DNA of 64,000 nt from CBDDGJ01 sp965199285 (GTDB lineage: Bacteria > Pseudomonadota > Alphaproteobacteria > RS24): NCBI GenBank assembly GCA_965199285.1, contig OZ240687.1, positions 1,674,001 through 1,738,000 of the forward strand, written 5' to 3'. The notes below the pieces were generated by a model. It was not told the origin of the DNA. It made no database searches and worked only from the letters and a program-made list of their open reading frames with translations. Position numbers and translations under genes: made by a program. This document shows, one piece after another, positions 1 through 9,157 of the stretch. Position 1 is the first letter of the stretch; each line of letters begins with the position of its first letter.

Positions 1-711
1 ACCCTGTTTTCTCTTCATCAAAAAACCGGTAAAGTCTCACATGTCGGCGATGTTCCGGTTCATAAAAAAGAGCCTTATGGTATATGTTTAGGGCGCGCGG
101 GCAAAAATTATCGCGCCGCTGTGACTTATAAGGATGGCACGGTTCAGCTCTGGTCTTTCGCGGCTAATTTTACCAATTCTGCCACGCACCCATCTGCGCC
201 GGAAGCGGTTATGAAGCTCGGCGGCAAGCTGGAAGGCTGCGTGTTTGACAAAACCGGCGCGCGTCTTTTTGTCGGCGAAGAAGAATATGGGGTATGGTTA
301 TTTGACTTAAACGACCCTACCCTAAAGCCGCGTGAAATTATTAAAATCACAAGAGCCAATAAAATTGTTGAAGATATTGAAGGACTCACCCTCTATGAAC
401 CTAAAAAGGGCGCAGATTATCTTCTGTTTTCATCGCAAGGGGCGGATACATATTATGTTTTACAAGCCGAAGAGCCGTTTGCAATCTGCCATCGCTTTAA
501 GATTACAGATAATGAAGCGGCGGGGATAGACCGCGTCACCCATACGGATGGGATTGCGGTTTTGGCGCGTCCGATATCGTCAGATTATCCAAACGGCATA
601 TTTGTCGTGCAAGATGATGAGAATGAAGGTGTTTCTGGGCAGATCCAGAATTTCAAATATATTGACTGGCGACAAATATCTGCTGGATTTGACCCTTCAG
701 CATGTCAATAA
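1..711 (+). CDS. 3-phytase (beta-propeller phytase), 5' partial
   Basis: The frame is open from base 1, so the gene starts outside the window; about 236 residues are present. The visible part resembles the C-terminal blades of Bacillus-type beta-propeller phytases, Ca-dependent secreted enzymes that release phosphate from myo-inositol hexakisphosphate. Recognisable blocks are EEYGVWLFDLNDP, EDIEGLTLY, GIDRVTHTDGIAV and PNGIFVVQDDEN, all typical of this family. The tail NFKYIDWRQIS is also characteristic. The signal peptide and first blades cannot be seen. An outer-membrane barrel gene follows 66 bp downstream in the same direction, which suggests an extracellular phosphate-scavenging unit, but I see no PHO-box evidence for this. 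The family call is fairly secure; the substrate is known only from the family. Confidence 0.8.
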   Translation, partial: TLFSLHQKTGKVSHVGDVPVHKKEPYGICLGRAGKNYRAAVTYKDGTVQLWSFAANFTNSATHPSAPEAVMKLGGKLEGCVFDKTGARLFVGEEEYGVWLFDLNDPTLKPREIIKITRANKIVEDIEGLTLYEPKKGADYLLFSSQGADTYYVLQAEEPFAICHRFKITDNEAAGIDRVTHTDGIAVLARPISSDYPNGIFVVQDDENEGVSGQIQNFKYIDWRQISAGFDPSACQ

Positions 712-777
712 GAGACTTTACTTAAAACGAATTTGAAGTATAGGCATAAGTTGCAACAAATAAACCCGGAGAAAACT

Positions 778-2214
778 ATGTCTTTATATCATATTAAAAA
801 AGCCTATTATTTTAGTCTGTCCACCCTCTTTATGGTGGCTTTATTAATGTCGACTAAGGTTCACGCGGAGCCTATGCAAGATTCCAATAATTATGTCTTT
901 GCGATTGATTCTGGCACATTTTCAAAATTGCCATCTCCCCGGTCGTTGGTAAATTATTATCAAAATTGGGAAACATTAGGGGTGATCAGTCATGATCTGC
1001 TTGAAAAACACGTTTATAAGACAGTCGGCCGTGGTAATGGTAAGTGGATCAAAATACGCCGCGGTATCCAAGCTGTCTTTATGCCACTTGTTATCAAGGA
1101 AGAAATTATTAACCCTACAGCCTATTTCAATACCACAGGCTGGGAAGTGACGCATGAATATGCGCACCGTTCGCGCGGCGCGCTTGTTGGTATAGATTAT
1201 GGTTTTAATCCGGATTATCAACCGCTCGGTGACAACCCCTATTCGCTTGGTTTGCATTTGTTGACCACCAATAATGAAACGGGTGCAGAAATATGGCGCA
1301 ATCCACGCGGGGAATATTTGCATCCGCGTCCTTCTTTCTTACCCATACGAGACCCGGAGGTAATGGAAACCAGAGCCGGTGTTAGTTTTCAACCTAGCGA
1401 TGAGATTAGCTTTATTGGGGTGGCAGCCGGTATTAATCAGCAAGTGAACCTCGCCCGCGCGCAAGCGAAAAGAAGTAGCTTTAATGATTCTATGGATATA
1501 GCGAATTTCTATTCTTATTATATTAATGCTGCCTCTTATTTCGCTTATGATGATGATTTGCTTAGCTTCATCTTTGGCGATAGTTCTGATGCCAGCGCCA
1601 GCACTGCTAACAGACCTCTAAATGAAGGTGATAGGGCGCAAATGATTTCGCGTTGGAAAGCCTTGGGGCGTAGTTATGATGATGCCGAACTTGCGCAAAA
1701 TCAACTCTTATCAACCGCGCTTTCTGGCACGACAATCGCCTATGCGTTGGGGCTTATTGATTATGTTAACACGGGTAATCGCTATTTCAAACCGATACGG
1801 TTTTATGGCTTCCGGCTGCCAGATTTTTATAATTATTATACAACCAATGGCCCAACACTTATGGTAACAACCGATTATCGGCTAGGCACAGATAAGATCA
1901 TCAGTTTTGCCTATGAAACCGTTACCGATGGCAAATCTGCGGATGAGCTTACATTAGGATATGATCAAAAATTTGTGATGCAGGGCGATTATTTCAGATC
2001 CCTACATTTAGCGACCGATATTATTTTTAATTTTGAAAATGATAAAACCGCCGGTGGGGTTGAAGCGGGGCTTGCTACCCGCCATAATATGCACATCGCG
2101 CTGGGCTATCGCTATTATCATTTTGACATGTTAAGCGGTGAACGTAACATTCCAAGCCTTGAGGATGGTAAGGATGATCAAGAAATATATACCAGCATCC
2201 GCTTTGCGTTTTAA
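778..2214 (+). CDS. Predicted outer-membrane beta-barrel protein, family not recognised
   Basis: Codes for 478 residues. I chose ATG 778 over an upstream in-frame TTG at 733 because CCGGAGAA lies just before it and the resulting N-terminus is a clean signal peptide (hydrophobic stretch about residues 10-24, cleavage likely after KVHA). The mature part is rich in Tyr, Asn and Asp, with alternating polar and hydrophobic stretches such as IISFAYETVTDG and HIALGYRYYHFD, and it ends in SIRFAF with a terminal Phe. These are usual marks of a Bam-assembled barrel. I do not recognise the family or a catalytic motif. It follows the phytase gene closely and may serve the same process; that is inference from position only. 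Confidence 0.6.
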   Translation: MSLYHIKKAYYFSLSTLFMVALLMSTKVHAEPMQDSNNYVFAIDSGTFSKLPSPRSLVNYYQNWETLGVISHDLLEKHVYKTVGRGNGKWIKIRRGIQAVFMPLVIKEEIINPTAYFNTTGWEVTHEYAHRSRGALVGIDYGFNPDYQPLGDNPYSLGLHLLTTNNETGAEIWRNPRGEYLHPRPSFLPIRDPEVMETRAGVSFQPSDEISFIGVAAGINQQVNLARAQAKRSSFNDSMDIANFYSYYINAASYFAYDDDLLSFIFGDSSDASASTANRPLNEGDRAQMISRWKALGRSYDDAELAQNQLLSTALSGTTIAYALGLIDYVNTGNRYFKPIRFYGFRLPDFYNYYTTNGPTLMVTTDYRLGTDKIISFAYETVTDGKSADELTLGYDQKFVMQGDYFRSLHLATDIIFNFENDKTAGGVEAGLATRHNMHIALGYRYYHFDMLSGERNIPSLEDGKDDQEIYTSIRFAF

Positions 2215-2259
2215 TTTTATAAATGCTTAAAATAAGACGGGTAATAATGCGGGTGGGGA

Positions 2260-2967
2260 TTAATCGCCGAAGCGAATAATCTCACCCGTACGGGTTTCAC
2301 GCTGATGCGCCAGCTCTAAAAAAAGCGGTGCAATTTCAGATGGCGCAGGCAGGGTTGCCGGGTCTTCTCCCGGCAGGGCTTGCGCTCGCATCGCGGTACG
2401 GATGGCACCGGGATAAATCAGGTTAGCGCGTAATTTTCCCTGCTTATGTTCATTTGCCCAAGATTTCACCATCGCATCGAGGGCGGCTTTGCTGGCAGCA
2501 TAAGCGCCCCAAAACGCCCGCGTGCTTTGGGCTGAACTTGAGCTTGTAAAGACCGCGCGCGGATATTCAGCCGCCAATAATAAAGGTTCCATCGCACGGA
2601 TGAGGCGCGCATTGGCAATGACATTAAGATTTATAATTTTATCTAATTCATCCGGCGCAATATGCGCTAACGGGGTGATTGGCCCTAGCATGGCGGCATT
2701 GCCAATAAGCACATCGAGCTTGCCCCAGCGCTGATATATTTCAGCCCCCAATCGATCAAGCGCGTCATAATCGGTAAGGTCAAGGGGCAGACCCGTGGCG
2801 TTGCCGCCCGCAGCGATAATCGCATCATATAATTCTTCCAATGCACCGGTGGTGCGGCCTGTGATGAGAACATGCGCGCCAGCAGCGGCAAAGGCGCGGG
2901 CAACCGCATAGCCTATGCCCCGCGTCGCACCGGTGATAAGAACAAGCCTATCAGTAAAATTAACCAT
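2260..2967 (-). CDS. SDR family NAD(P)-dependent oxidoreductase
   Basis: Codes for 235 residues starting with MVNFTDRLVL. The open frame runs further upstream into purF, but this ATG places the Rossmann motif TGATRGIG at residues 12-19, the normal distance. Further classical SDR features are NAA at 90-92, a Ser run at 142-145 and the catalytic YAASK with Tyr156 and Lys160. The start overlaps the end of purF by 8 bp, so it is the last gene of the purF transcript and probably translationally coupled. An SDR directly behind purF is a common arrangement in Alphaproteobacteria. The substrate cannot be read from the sequence. Confidence 0.85.
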   Translation of the reverse strand: MVNFTDRLVLITGATRGIGYAVARAFAAAGAHVLITGRTTGALEELYDAIIAAGGNATGLPLDLTDYDALDRLGAEIYQRWGKLDVLIGNAAMLGPITPLAHIAPDELDKIINLNVIANARLIRAMEPLLLAAEYPRAVFTSSSSAQSTRAFWGAYAASKAALDAMVKSWANEHKQGKLRANLIYPGAIRTAMRAQALPGEDPATLPAPSEIAPLFLELAHQRETRTGEIIRFGD

Positions 2968-4411
2968 TTTCGACCAATAAGGATAATTGCGGCGTAATAT
3001 CTGGCTGCTGCTGATCGGTAAGACGGGTTGGGTAATCACCCGTAAAACAATGATCGGTAAAAGCAATATTTTGGGGGTCGCGCCCTTGCGCATGACCAAG
3101 CGCCCGATATAGCCCATCAATGGAGAGGAAAGCGAGGCTGTCAGCATTAATAATTTTTGCCATCTCGTCAATGCTATGATTGGCGGCCATCAGCATATCT
3201 GTATCGGGGGTATCAATGCCATAAAAATCCGGATATTTGATCGGCGGCGAGGCAATCCGCATATGCACTTCTTTCGCCCCTGCCGCACGCACCAGCTCAA
3301 CAATTTTCTTGGAGGTGGTGCCGCGCACAATACTATCATCAATCAAAATAATTCGCTTTCCCTTAATCACTTCCGTATTGGGGTTTAGTTTTCGTTTTAC
3401 CCGTTGCTCGCGTATCTCTTGGCTCGGCTCGATAAAGGTGCGGCCAATATAATGATTGCGGGTAATCCCCATTTCAAAAGGAATATTGGCTTGTTCGGCA
3501 AAGCCAATCGCGGCCGGCACACCACTATCGGGAACCGGCACAACATAATCCGCCTTAGGCATTGTCTCTTTGGCAAGCTCGCGGCCAATATCTTTACGCA
3601 CATTATAAGCGCTACGCCCATTTAAGATGCTGTCAGGACGGCTGAAATATATATATTCAAAAACGCAAGGGCGTGGCGCAAGTGACATTAAAGGCTTATG
3701 GCTTTCTATCCCGCTTTTTGTAATCACCACCATTTCACCATTTTCAATCTCGCGGATAAACTCAGCACCAATAATATCAAACGCACAAGTTTCGGAAGCC
3801 AATATATAGCTGCCATCGAGCTTGCCCAAAACAAGCGGCCGAATACCAAGCGGGTCACGTATCCCGATCAGTTTTTTATTGGTGAGAACAACCAGCGCAT
3901 AAGCGCCTTCAACCTGGCGCAAGGCTTCGGTTAAGCGGCTAATGGTTTTGCCTTTCGCCCGTGCAATCAGTTTTAAGATGACTTCCGAGTCAGAGGTGGT
4001 ATGAAAAATCGCGCCATTTTCAATCATTCGTTGGCGGGTTGTCTGCGCATTGCATAAATTTCCATTATGCGCCAAAGAAAATCCACCGCCGGCAAAATCA
4101 GCAAAAAGCGGCTGAACATTGCGCAAAATCGTGCCACCGGTTGTGGAATAACGAACATGCCCGATGGCGCGGTTGCCTTTTAGGTGATCAAGAACCTCTT
4201 CTTTGGTAAAATTCTCACTCACCAAGCCCATATGACGTTGGGCAAAAAACTGTTCCCCATTTGATGAAACAATACCCGCCGCTTCTTGCCCGCGATGCTG
4301 CAAAGCGTGCAAGCCTAAAGCGGTAAGAGCGGTTGCATCTGGATGGTTAAATATACCAAAAACCCCACATTCTTCATGCAAGCGGTCATCCAGTAAGGCA
4401 TCATGTTCCAT
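2960..4411 (-). CDS. purF: Amidophosphoribosyltransferase
   Basis: Catalyses the first committed step of de novo purine synthesis: PRPP plus glutamine to 5-phosphoribosylamine (EC 2.4.2.14), in the cytosol. The 483-residue product has an N-terminal Ntn glutaminase domain. The nucleophile is Cys15 in EECGVFGI, which implies removal of a 14-residue propeptide. The C-terminal phosphoribosyltransferase domain carries the PRPP loop IDDSIVRGTTS at about 357-367. It lies 14 bp downstream of cvpA, the classical cvpA-purF pairing, and overlaps the following SDR gene by 8 bp. Length and motifs are those of a complete enzyme. Confidence 0.97.
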   Translation of the reverse strand: MEHDALLDDRLHEECGVFGIFNHPDATALTALGLHALQHRGQEAAGIVSSNGEQFFAQRHMGLVSENFTKEEVLDHLKGNRAIGHVRYSTTGGTILRNVQPLFADFAGGGFSLAHNGNLCNAQTTRQRMIENGAIFHTTSDSEVILKLIARAKGKTISRLTEALRQVEGAYALVVLTNKKLIGIRDPLGIRPLVLGKLDGSYILASETCAFDIIGAEFIREIENGEMVVITKSGIESHKPLMSLAPRPCVFEYIYFSRPDSILNGRSAYNVRKDIGRELAKETMPKADYVVPVPDSGVPAAIGFAEQANIPFEMGITRNHYIGRTFIEPSQEIREQRVKRKLNPNTEVIKGKRIILIDDSIVRGTTSKKIVELVRAAGAKEVHMRIASPPIKYPDFYGIDTPDTDMLMAANHSIDEMAKIINADSLAFLSIDGLYRALGHAQGRDPQNIAFTDHCFTGDYPTRLTDQQQPDITPQLSLLVENG

Positions 4412-4425
4412 TTATTTATTCCCCT

Positions 4426-5118
4426 TTATCGCTTTTGCTTTTCCGTCGTATCCCCCTGCGTGGCATCGATAAGGTGATCCATAAGCGCACGATCTTCCTT
4501 ACTGTAGCCTTGTTCTTGCTTTTTTTGTATTTCATTTTCGACAGGTTGTGAGCTATTTTTGAGGGCATCCTTCCCACGTTCTCTTTGTTCTTGGAAAACT
4601 TCTTCAATATCAGAAAGGCCAAATGGCATATTATTGGTTGGCAAAATAGCCGTAATCGCCTGTACGCCCAATTTTAAGTAAGGCAGGCTTTGTGATTGTG
4701 TTACCATTTCAGGCTGATCTTTCTCGGGCAATACGACCAGCAAAGTAAAATACCCTATCAAAATAATAATAGCGCCCCGGACGCTGCCGAAAATCATACC
4801 CAATAAGCGATCAATAAAACTAAGGTTTGTCTTTTGCAAATATGTTGCAATATAATTACCGAGGATCGAGAAAATAATCAGGCTGACAAGGAATATTAGA
4901 AATAGGCTTACCATTTCCGCAATCCAGCTATTGCTGATAAATCCAATAAGATAAGGCTGCACAAAAGGGCTGCCTAAAAACGCGATATAGATCGCGCCAA
5001 TCCATGATCCAATTGACAAGGTTTCACGGGTAAAGCCACGAATAAAAGCAAGCGCCATTGATACCAGCAAAATAGCTATAATCACATAGTCGAGATGATT
5101 TAGGTTTTCAATCATCAT
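4426..5118 (-). CDS. cvpA: CvpA family inner-membrane protein
   Basis: Codes for 230 residues. Four hydrophobic helices fill roughly residues 8-170, with the family-typical segments DYVIIAILLVSMALAFIRGF and DRLLGMIFGSVRG. A charged, Glu/Lys/Gln-rich cytoplasmic tail of about 60 residues follows and is longer than in many homologues. CvpA proteins were first linked to colicin V production and are needed for envelope stress tolerance in several bacteria; the molecular function is unsettled. The ATG overlaps the radA stop codon by 4 bp, indicating translational coupling, and purF follows immediately. Confidence 0.88.
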   Translation of the reverse strand: MMIENLNHLDYVIIAILLVSMALAFIRGFTRETLSIGSWIGAIYIAFLGSPFVQPYLIGFISNSWIAEMVSLFLIFLVSLIIFSILGNYIATYLQKTNLSFIDRLLGMIFGSVRGAIIILIGYFTLLVVLPEKDQPEMVTQSQSLPYLKLGVQAITAILPTNNMPFGLSDIEEVFQEQRERGKDALKNSSQPVENEIQKKQEQGYSKEDRALMDHLIDATQGDTTEKQKR

Positions 5119-6515
5119 GACAAATTAACCGCCCCATTATTGCCGCCGATAATGGCGATAATATCTGATAAGTCACTTATAGGGGCGGTGTCAATAGTTG
5201 TCTCTTTTTGTGTCTTTGCGTTAGTTGGTGTGCTGGCCGGAATGATTGCATCGGTAAAACCAAGTTTCGCCGCCTCTTTCAAGCGTAGAGCTGGTTGTGC
5301 CACAGGTCGAATAGCGCCCGAAAGCGCGATTTCACCAAACAAAATATGATGCGGTGGCAGCGCTTTATCTAGGCGCGAAGAAATAAGCGCCGCTGCAACC
5401 GCCAGATCTGCCGCCGGTTCAGTAATCCGCAAACCGCCAGCAATATTCAAAAACACATCATGGCCGGCAAAGCTAATCCCAAAACGGGCTTCCAGCACCG
5501 CAAGAATCATAGAAAGGCGCGCACTATCCCACCCCACCACAGCGCGGCGCGGGGTGGCAAGTGATGACGGGGCGGCAAGCGCTTGTATCTCCATCAACAT
5601 CGGGCGCGTGCCTTCAATACCAGCAAACACCGCCGCCCCTGCGATGCTTTTTTCACGATTTTCCAAAAACAGAGCGGATGGATTTTGCACTTCAACAAGC
5701 CCTTCGGCGCGCATTTCAAAAACCCCCATTTCATGCGCTGGGCCAAAGCGATTTTTAATCGCCCGCAAAATACGATATTGATCACCGCGATCAGCCTCAA
5801 AATAAATCACACTATCAACCATATGCTCTAACACACGCGGGCCTGCAATCTGCCCTTCCTTTGTTACATGCCCAACCAAAATAAGGGTGGTGTTATTTTT
5901 CTTGGCAAAATGGATAAGCTCTTGGGCGGCGGTGCGCACTTGGCTCACCGTACCAGGGGCGGCCTCGATAGATGGTGACCACATGGTTTGCACCGAATCG
6001 ATAATCACCACATCGACTTGTGGCTCACTTGCTAGGGTTTGTCGAATATCGGCAATATTTGTTTCAGCGGCGAGTTTTACCGGTGCGTCTGACAGATTTA
6101 AGCGGCGCGCGCGCATCCGTAATTGTGCCAGGGCTTCCTCACCAGATATATAAATGGTTTTTTTGCCTTGCATTGCTATCGCCGCTGCCAGCTGCAGCAA
6201 AATGGTTGATTTGCCAATGCCCGGATCACCAGCAATTAAAATCGCTGCTCCCGGAACTAGACCACCGCCTAAAACCCGATCCAGTTCACCAATCTGGCTT
6301 TGAAAGCGGCTTGGCTCAGTGCTGTCATGGGTTAAATCGCCAAGCTCAATCTCGCGTCCCTTGCGCGGTTTTGCGCCCTTGCCTGCCGGTGGCGCTGTGG
6401 AGCTTACTTCTTCACTAATGCTATTCCACGCGCCACAAGATTCACATTTTCCCGCCCATTTATTATAGCTTGCGCCACACTGGTTACAGACAAAATAACT
6501 CTGCGCCCGTGCCAT
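5115..6515 (-). CDS. radA: DNA repair protein RadA
   Basis: RadA (Sms) is a hexameric RecA-like helicase that drives branch migration during recombinational repair. The 466-residue protein starts with a C4 zinc finger (Cys10, Cys13, Cys24, Cys27). It continues with a RecA-type ATPase with Walker A GDPGIGKST at about 96-104, the diagnostic KNRFG motif at 254-258, and a Lon-like C-terminal domain. All key residues are present. It sits between mlaF (2 bp upstream on the transcript) and cvpA (4-bp overlap), so it is part of one long minus-strand operon. Confidence 0.97.
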   Translation of the reverse strand: MARAQSYFVCNQCGASYNKWAGKCESCGAWNSISEEVSSTAPPAGKGAKPRKGREIELGDLTHDSTEPSRFQSQIGELDRVLGGGLVPGAAILIAGDPGIGKSTILLQLAAAIAMQGKKTIYISGEEALAQLRMRARRLNLSDAPVKLAAETNIADIRQTLASEPQVDVVIIDSVQTMWSPSIEAAPGTVSQVRTAAQELIHFAKKNNTTLILVGHVTKEGQIAGPRVLEHMVDSVIYFEADRGDQYRILRAIKNRFGPAHEMGVFEMRAEGLVEVQNPSALFLENREKSIAGAAVFAGIEGTRPMLMEIQALAAPSSLATPRRAVVGWDSARLSMILAVLEARFGISFAGHDVFLNIAGGLRITEPAADLAVAAALISSRLDKALPPHHILFGEIALSGAIRPVAQPALRLKEAAKLGFTDAIIPASTPTNAKTQKETTIDTAPISDLSDIIAIIGGNNGAVNLS

Positions 6516-6517
6516 TA

Positions 6518-7279
6518 TCAGTTGCGCCCCTCAACTTCAATCGGCCCATCGGCAAGCCCATTGATAAATTGATGCAGATAGGCATTATCGCTTTTGCTAA
6601 AGTCTGCCTCATCCCCCTGCCAGATAATTTTGCCTTGATATAAAAACGCTGCCTTATCGGCAATCACCCGCACGCTCGACATATCATGCGTTATGGTGAT
6701 GGTGGTTGCGCCCAAATCGGAAACGCAATCCCGAATAAGGTGATTGATAATATCTGTCATAATACTATCCAGACCGGTGGTTGGTTCATCAAAAAAGATA
6801 ATATCGGGCTTGGCCGCAATCGCACGCGCTAAGCCCACCCGTTTATGCGCGCCGCCGGCAAGCTGGTCGGGCATATGGTCGATCATATAATCCGGCAAGC
6901 CAACTTTGTTTAGATTTTCTGCTGCCAAATCCCGCAATTTCGACCGGTTGAGCTGTGGCCATTTTTGCCGCGCCGCAAACACCACATTTTCCCACACGCT
7001 TAAACTGTCAAACAATGCCCCATTTTGGAACAACATGCCGATTTTCCGGTCACTATCCAGCCTTTGTCGACGCGGCTTGCGGGCGACATTTTTCCCGTCA
7101 ATTAAAATATCGCCGCTTTCAGGATGCAGCAATCCCAATATGGATTTTAGAATGACCGATTTTCCGCTTCCCGAGCCACCGATTAAAACCAAGGATTGTC
7201 CGCGCGCGACACTAAGATCAATCCCCCGTAACACATGATTGCCGGCAAATGTTTTATGAATGTCGCGCAGCTCAATCAT
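6518..7279 (-). CDS. mlaF: ABC transporter ATP-binding protein, MlaF type
   Basis: ATPase subunit of a phospholipid transport system that maintains outer-membrane lipid asymmetry, bound to the inner membrane by its permease partner MlaE. The 253-residue protein has Walker A GGSGSGKS at 34-41, signature LAGGAHKR at 140-147 (the divergent, Arg-rich signature is typical of Mla/Ttg2A ATPases), and Walker B IIFFDEPTTGLD at 160-171. The start lies directly after the mlaE stop. No mlaD, mlaC or mlaB follows; the next gene is radA. Any substrate-binding MCE partner must therefore lie elsewhere. Confidence 0.88.
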   Translation of the reverse strand: MIELRDIHKTFAGNHVLRGIDLSVARGQSLVLIGGSGSGKSVILKSILGLLHPESGDILIDGKNVARKPRRQRLDSDRKIGMLFQNGALFDSLSVWENVVFAARQKWPQLNRSKLRDLAAENLNKVGLPDYMIDHMPDQLAGGAHKRVGLARAIAAKPDIIFFDEPTTGLDSIMTDIINHLIRDCVSDLGATTITITHDMSSVRVIADKAAFLYQGKIIWQGDEADFSKSDNAYLHQFINGLADGPIEVEGRN

Positions 7280-8053
7280 TTAGGTGGCGAAAAGAAATGT
7301 GGTCAAAAGATAATTGGCGGCAAGAATGAGAATGGATGCGGTCACCACCGCATTGGTGGTGGCGCGGCCAACCCCTTGCGCGCCCCCGCGTGAGTGATAG
7401 CCATGATAACAGCCCATAAGCGCAATGATAAAACCAAACGCCGCTGCTTTAATCAGCCCCGAGATAATATCGCTGGCCTCGAGAAAATTGACCGTGCGCT
7501 GCACATAGGTTGCGCCGTTAAACCCAAGCGATTGCGTGCCCACAATAAAGCCGCCATAGACCCCGATAATATCAGCAACAAAGGCAAGAATGGGCATGGT
7601 GATAATCGCCGCAATAAGGCGCGGCGCGATGAGATATTTGAACGGATCGGTTGAAAGCGTGGTGAGCGCATCTATCTGTTCTGTCACCCGCATTGTCCCA
7701 ATTTCGGCAGCGATGGCAGCGCTCACCCTGCCGGCAACCATCAGCCCACCCAAAACGGGGCCAAGCTCGCGGGTGATACCCAGCGCGACAATGGTTGAGA
7801 CAATCGCTTCTGAATTAAACTGATTACCGCCATAATAAATTTGCAATGCCAGCACCCCGCCGGTAAAAAAAGCGGTTAGCGCCACGACGGGTAAAGAGAA
7901 ATAACCAATGCGAATAATTTGCTGCCAGATGAGGCGTAAATAGACAGGCGGCGCAATCATCGCAATAATGGCGTTGAGCATAAAAAGGGTGAGGCGACCA
8001 ATTTGCGCCTGTAGCCCAATAACAAACCGCCCGATAATTGCAAAGCTATCCAT
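7280..8053 (-). CDS. mlaE: MlaE family ABC transporter permease
   Basis: Integral-membrane subunit of the Mla phospholipid transporter. The 257-residue product is mostly hydrophobic, with an N-terminal amphipathic or interfacial helix, about five membrane helices, and the family-typical stretch LGPVLGGLMVAGRVSAAIAA followed by EIGTMRVTEQIDAL. The ATPase gene mlaF begins on the next base after its stop codon, a fixed pairing in this family. Upstream, alr ends 15 bp away. Length matches the family. Confidence 0.9.
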   Translation of the reverse strand: MDSFAIIGRFVIGLQAQIGRLTLFMLNAIIAMIAPPVYLRLIWQQIIRIGYFSLPVVALTAFFTGGVLALQIYYGGNQFNSEAIVSTIVALGITRELGPVLGGLMVAGRVSAAIAAEIGTMRVTEQIDALTTLSTDPFKYLIAPRLIAAIITMPILAFVADIIGVYGGFIVGTQSLGFNGATYVQRTVNFLEASDIISGLIKAAAFGFIIALMGCYHGYHSRGGAQGVGRATTNAVVTASILILAANYLLTTFLFAT

Positions 8054-8068
8054 ATTACCTCCCCTATT

Positions 8069-9157
8069 TTAAGATGTTTTATGATAGCTATATTTATAGC
8101 GATTGCCAATACTTGTGAGAAGCTCATAAGCAATACTGCCTGCCTGTGCCGCCACCCGGTCAATCGGATTATGGGCTCCGAAAATTTCAACCATATCGCC
8201 CGCGCGCGGGCATTGTGCCAGATTGGTAAGGTCAATCGCGCTTAAATCCATCGACACCCGCCCAATCAATGGGGTTGGCTGCCCGTCATAAGAAAATTCG
8301 ACAAAAGGCGGCGCGGCGCGACCGGCGTGTCGCATCAGACCATCGGCATAGCCAATCGCCAAAATACCGACCACCATATCATGCGGGGCGCTAAATCTTG
8401 CGCCATAGCCAATCGTTTCGCCTTGGCTCAATTCACGGGTTTGCAAAATCGGCACAGTGAGAGACACAACAGTTTGTAAATCAGGCAATGGGTTATCTAA
8501 ACAGGGCTGCCCCCCATAGAGGCTAATGCCGCAACGGGTCATATTCAAATGATAGTCTTTCCCCAATAACACACCGGCAGAATTGGCAAGCGAGGCAGGC
8601 GCATCTGGCAAAAGGGCACGCGCGGTTGCAAAGGTTTCGCATTGAGCGGCATTCATTTTATGCTGCGGCTGATCGGCACAAGCGAGATGGCTAAGGATAA
8701 GCGAAGGTTGCCAGTGCTCACATAAATCAGGGGTTTCGAGAATATCCGGTACAGAAAGCCCCAAGCGATTAAAGCCGCTATCAATAAACAAGGCAGCCGC
8801 GCCTTTTTGCCATTTCTTAACTTGCTCAACACTGTTGAGGCACGGCAATATATTATGTTGGCGATATATATCAGGGTCTTCAAGCAAGCCATTTAGAACG
8901 TAAATATCAGCGCTTTTGGCAAGCGCCCGCAAAGCAATCGCTTCTTGCAGATGCGCGACAAAAAACACATCACATGCTTCGCCCAAAAGTGTTTCGACAA
9001 CCTGCGCAAGCCCCAAACCATAAGCATTGGCCTTGACCGCTGCCGCACATTGCGCATCGCCAGAAAGCGTTTGCATAAGGCGATAATTATGCGCCAAAGC
9101 ATCAAGATGAATTGTAACCAAAGCCTGTGGAGAAGATGCAGAGACAGGCATGGACAT
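8069..9157 (-). CDS. alr: Alanine racemase
   Basis: PLP enzyme interconverting L- and D-alanine for peptidoglycan (EC 5.1.1.1). The 362-residue protein has the PLP-lysine motif AVKANAYGLG (Lys42) in the N-terminal TIM barrel and the second catalytic base Tyr251 in ETIGYGARF at the start of the beta domain. The annotated ATG overlaps the dnaB stop codon by one base; a second in-frame ATG two codons later is equally possible. It follows dnaB as in many Alphaproteobacteria. Only one alr is visible in the window, so it is likely the biosynthetic enzyme. Confidence 0.95.
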   Translation of the reverse strand: MSMPVSASSPQALVTIHLDALAHNYRLMQTLSGDAQCAAAVKANAYGLGLAQVVETLLGEACDVFFVAHLQEAIALRALAKSADIYVLNGLLEDPDIYRQHNILPCLNSVEQVKKWQKGAAALFIDSGFNRLGLSVPDILETPDLCEHWQPSLILSHLACADQPQHKMNAAQCETFATARALLPDAPASLANSAGVLLGKDYHLNMTRCGISLYGGQPCLDNPLPDLQTVVSLTVPILQTRELSQGETIGYGARFSAPHDMVVGILAIGYADGLMRHAGRAAPPFVEFSYDGQPTPLIGRVSMDLSAIDLTNLAQCPRAGDMVEIFGAHNPIDRVAAQAGSIAYELLTSIGNRYKYSYHKTS

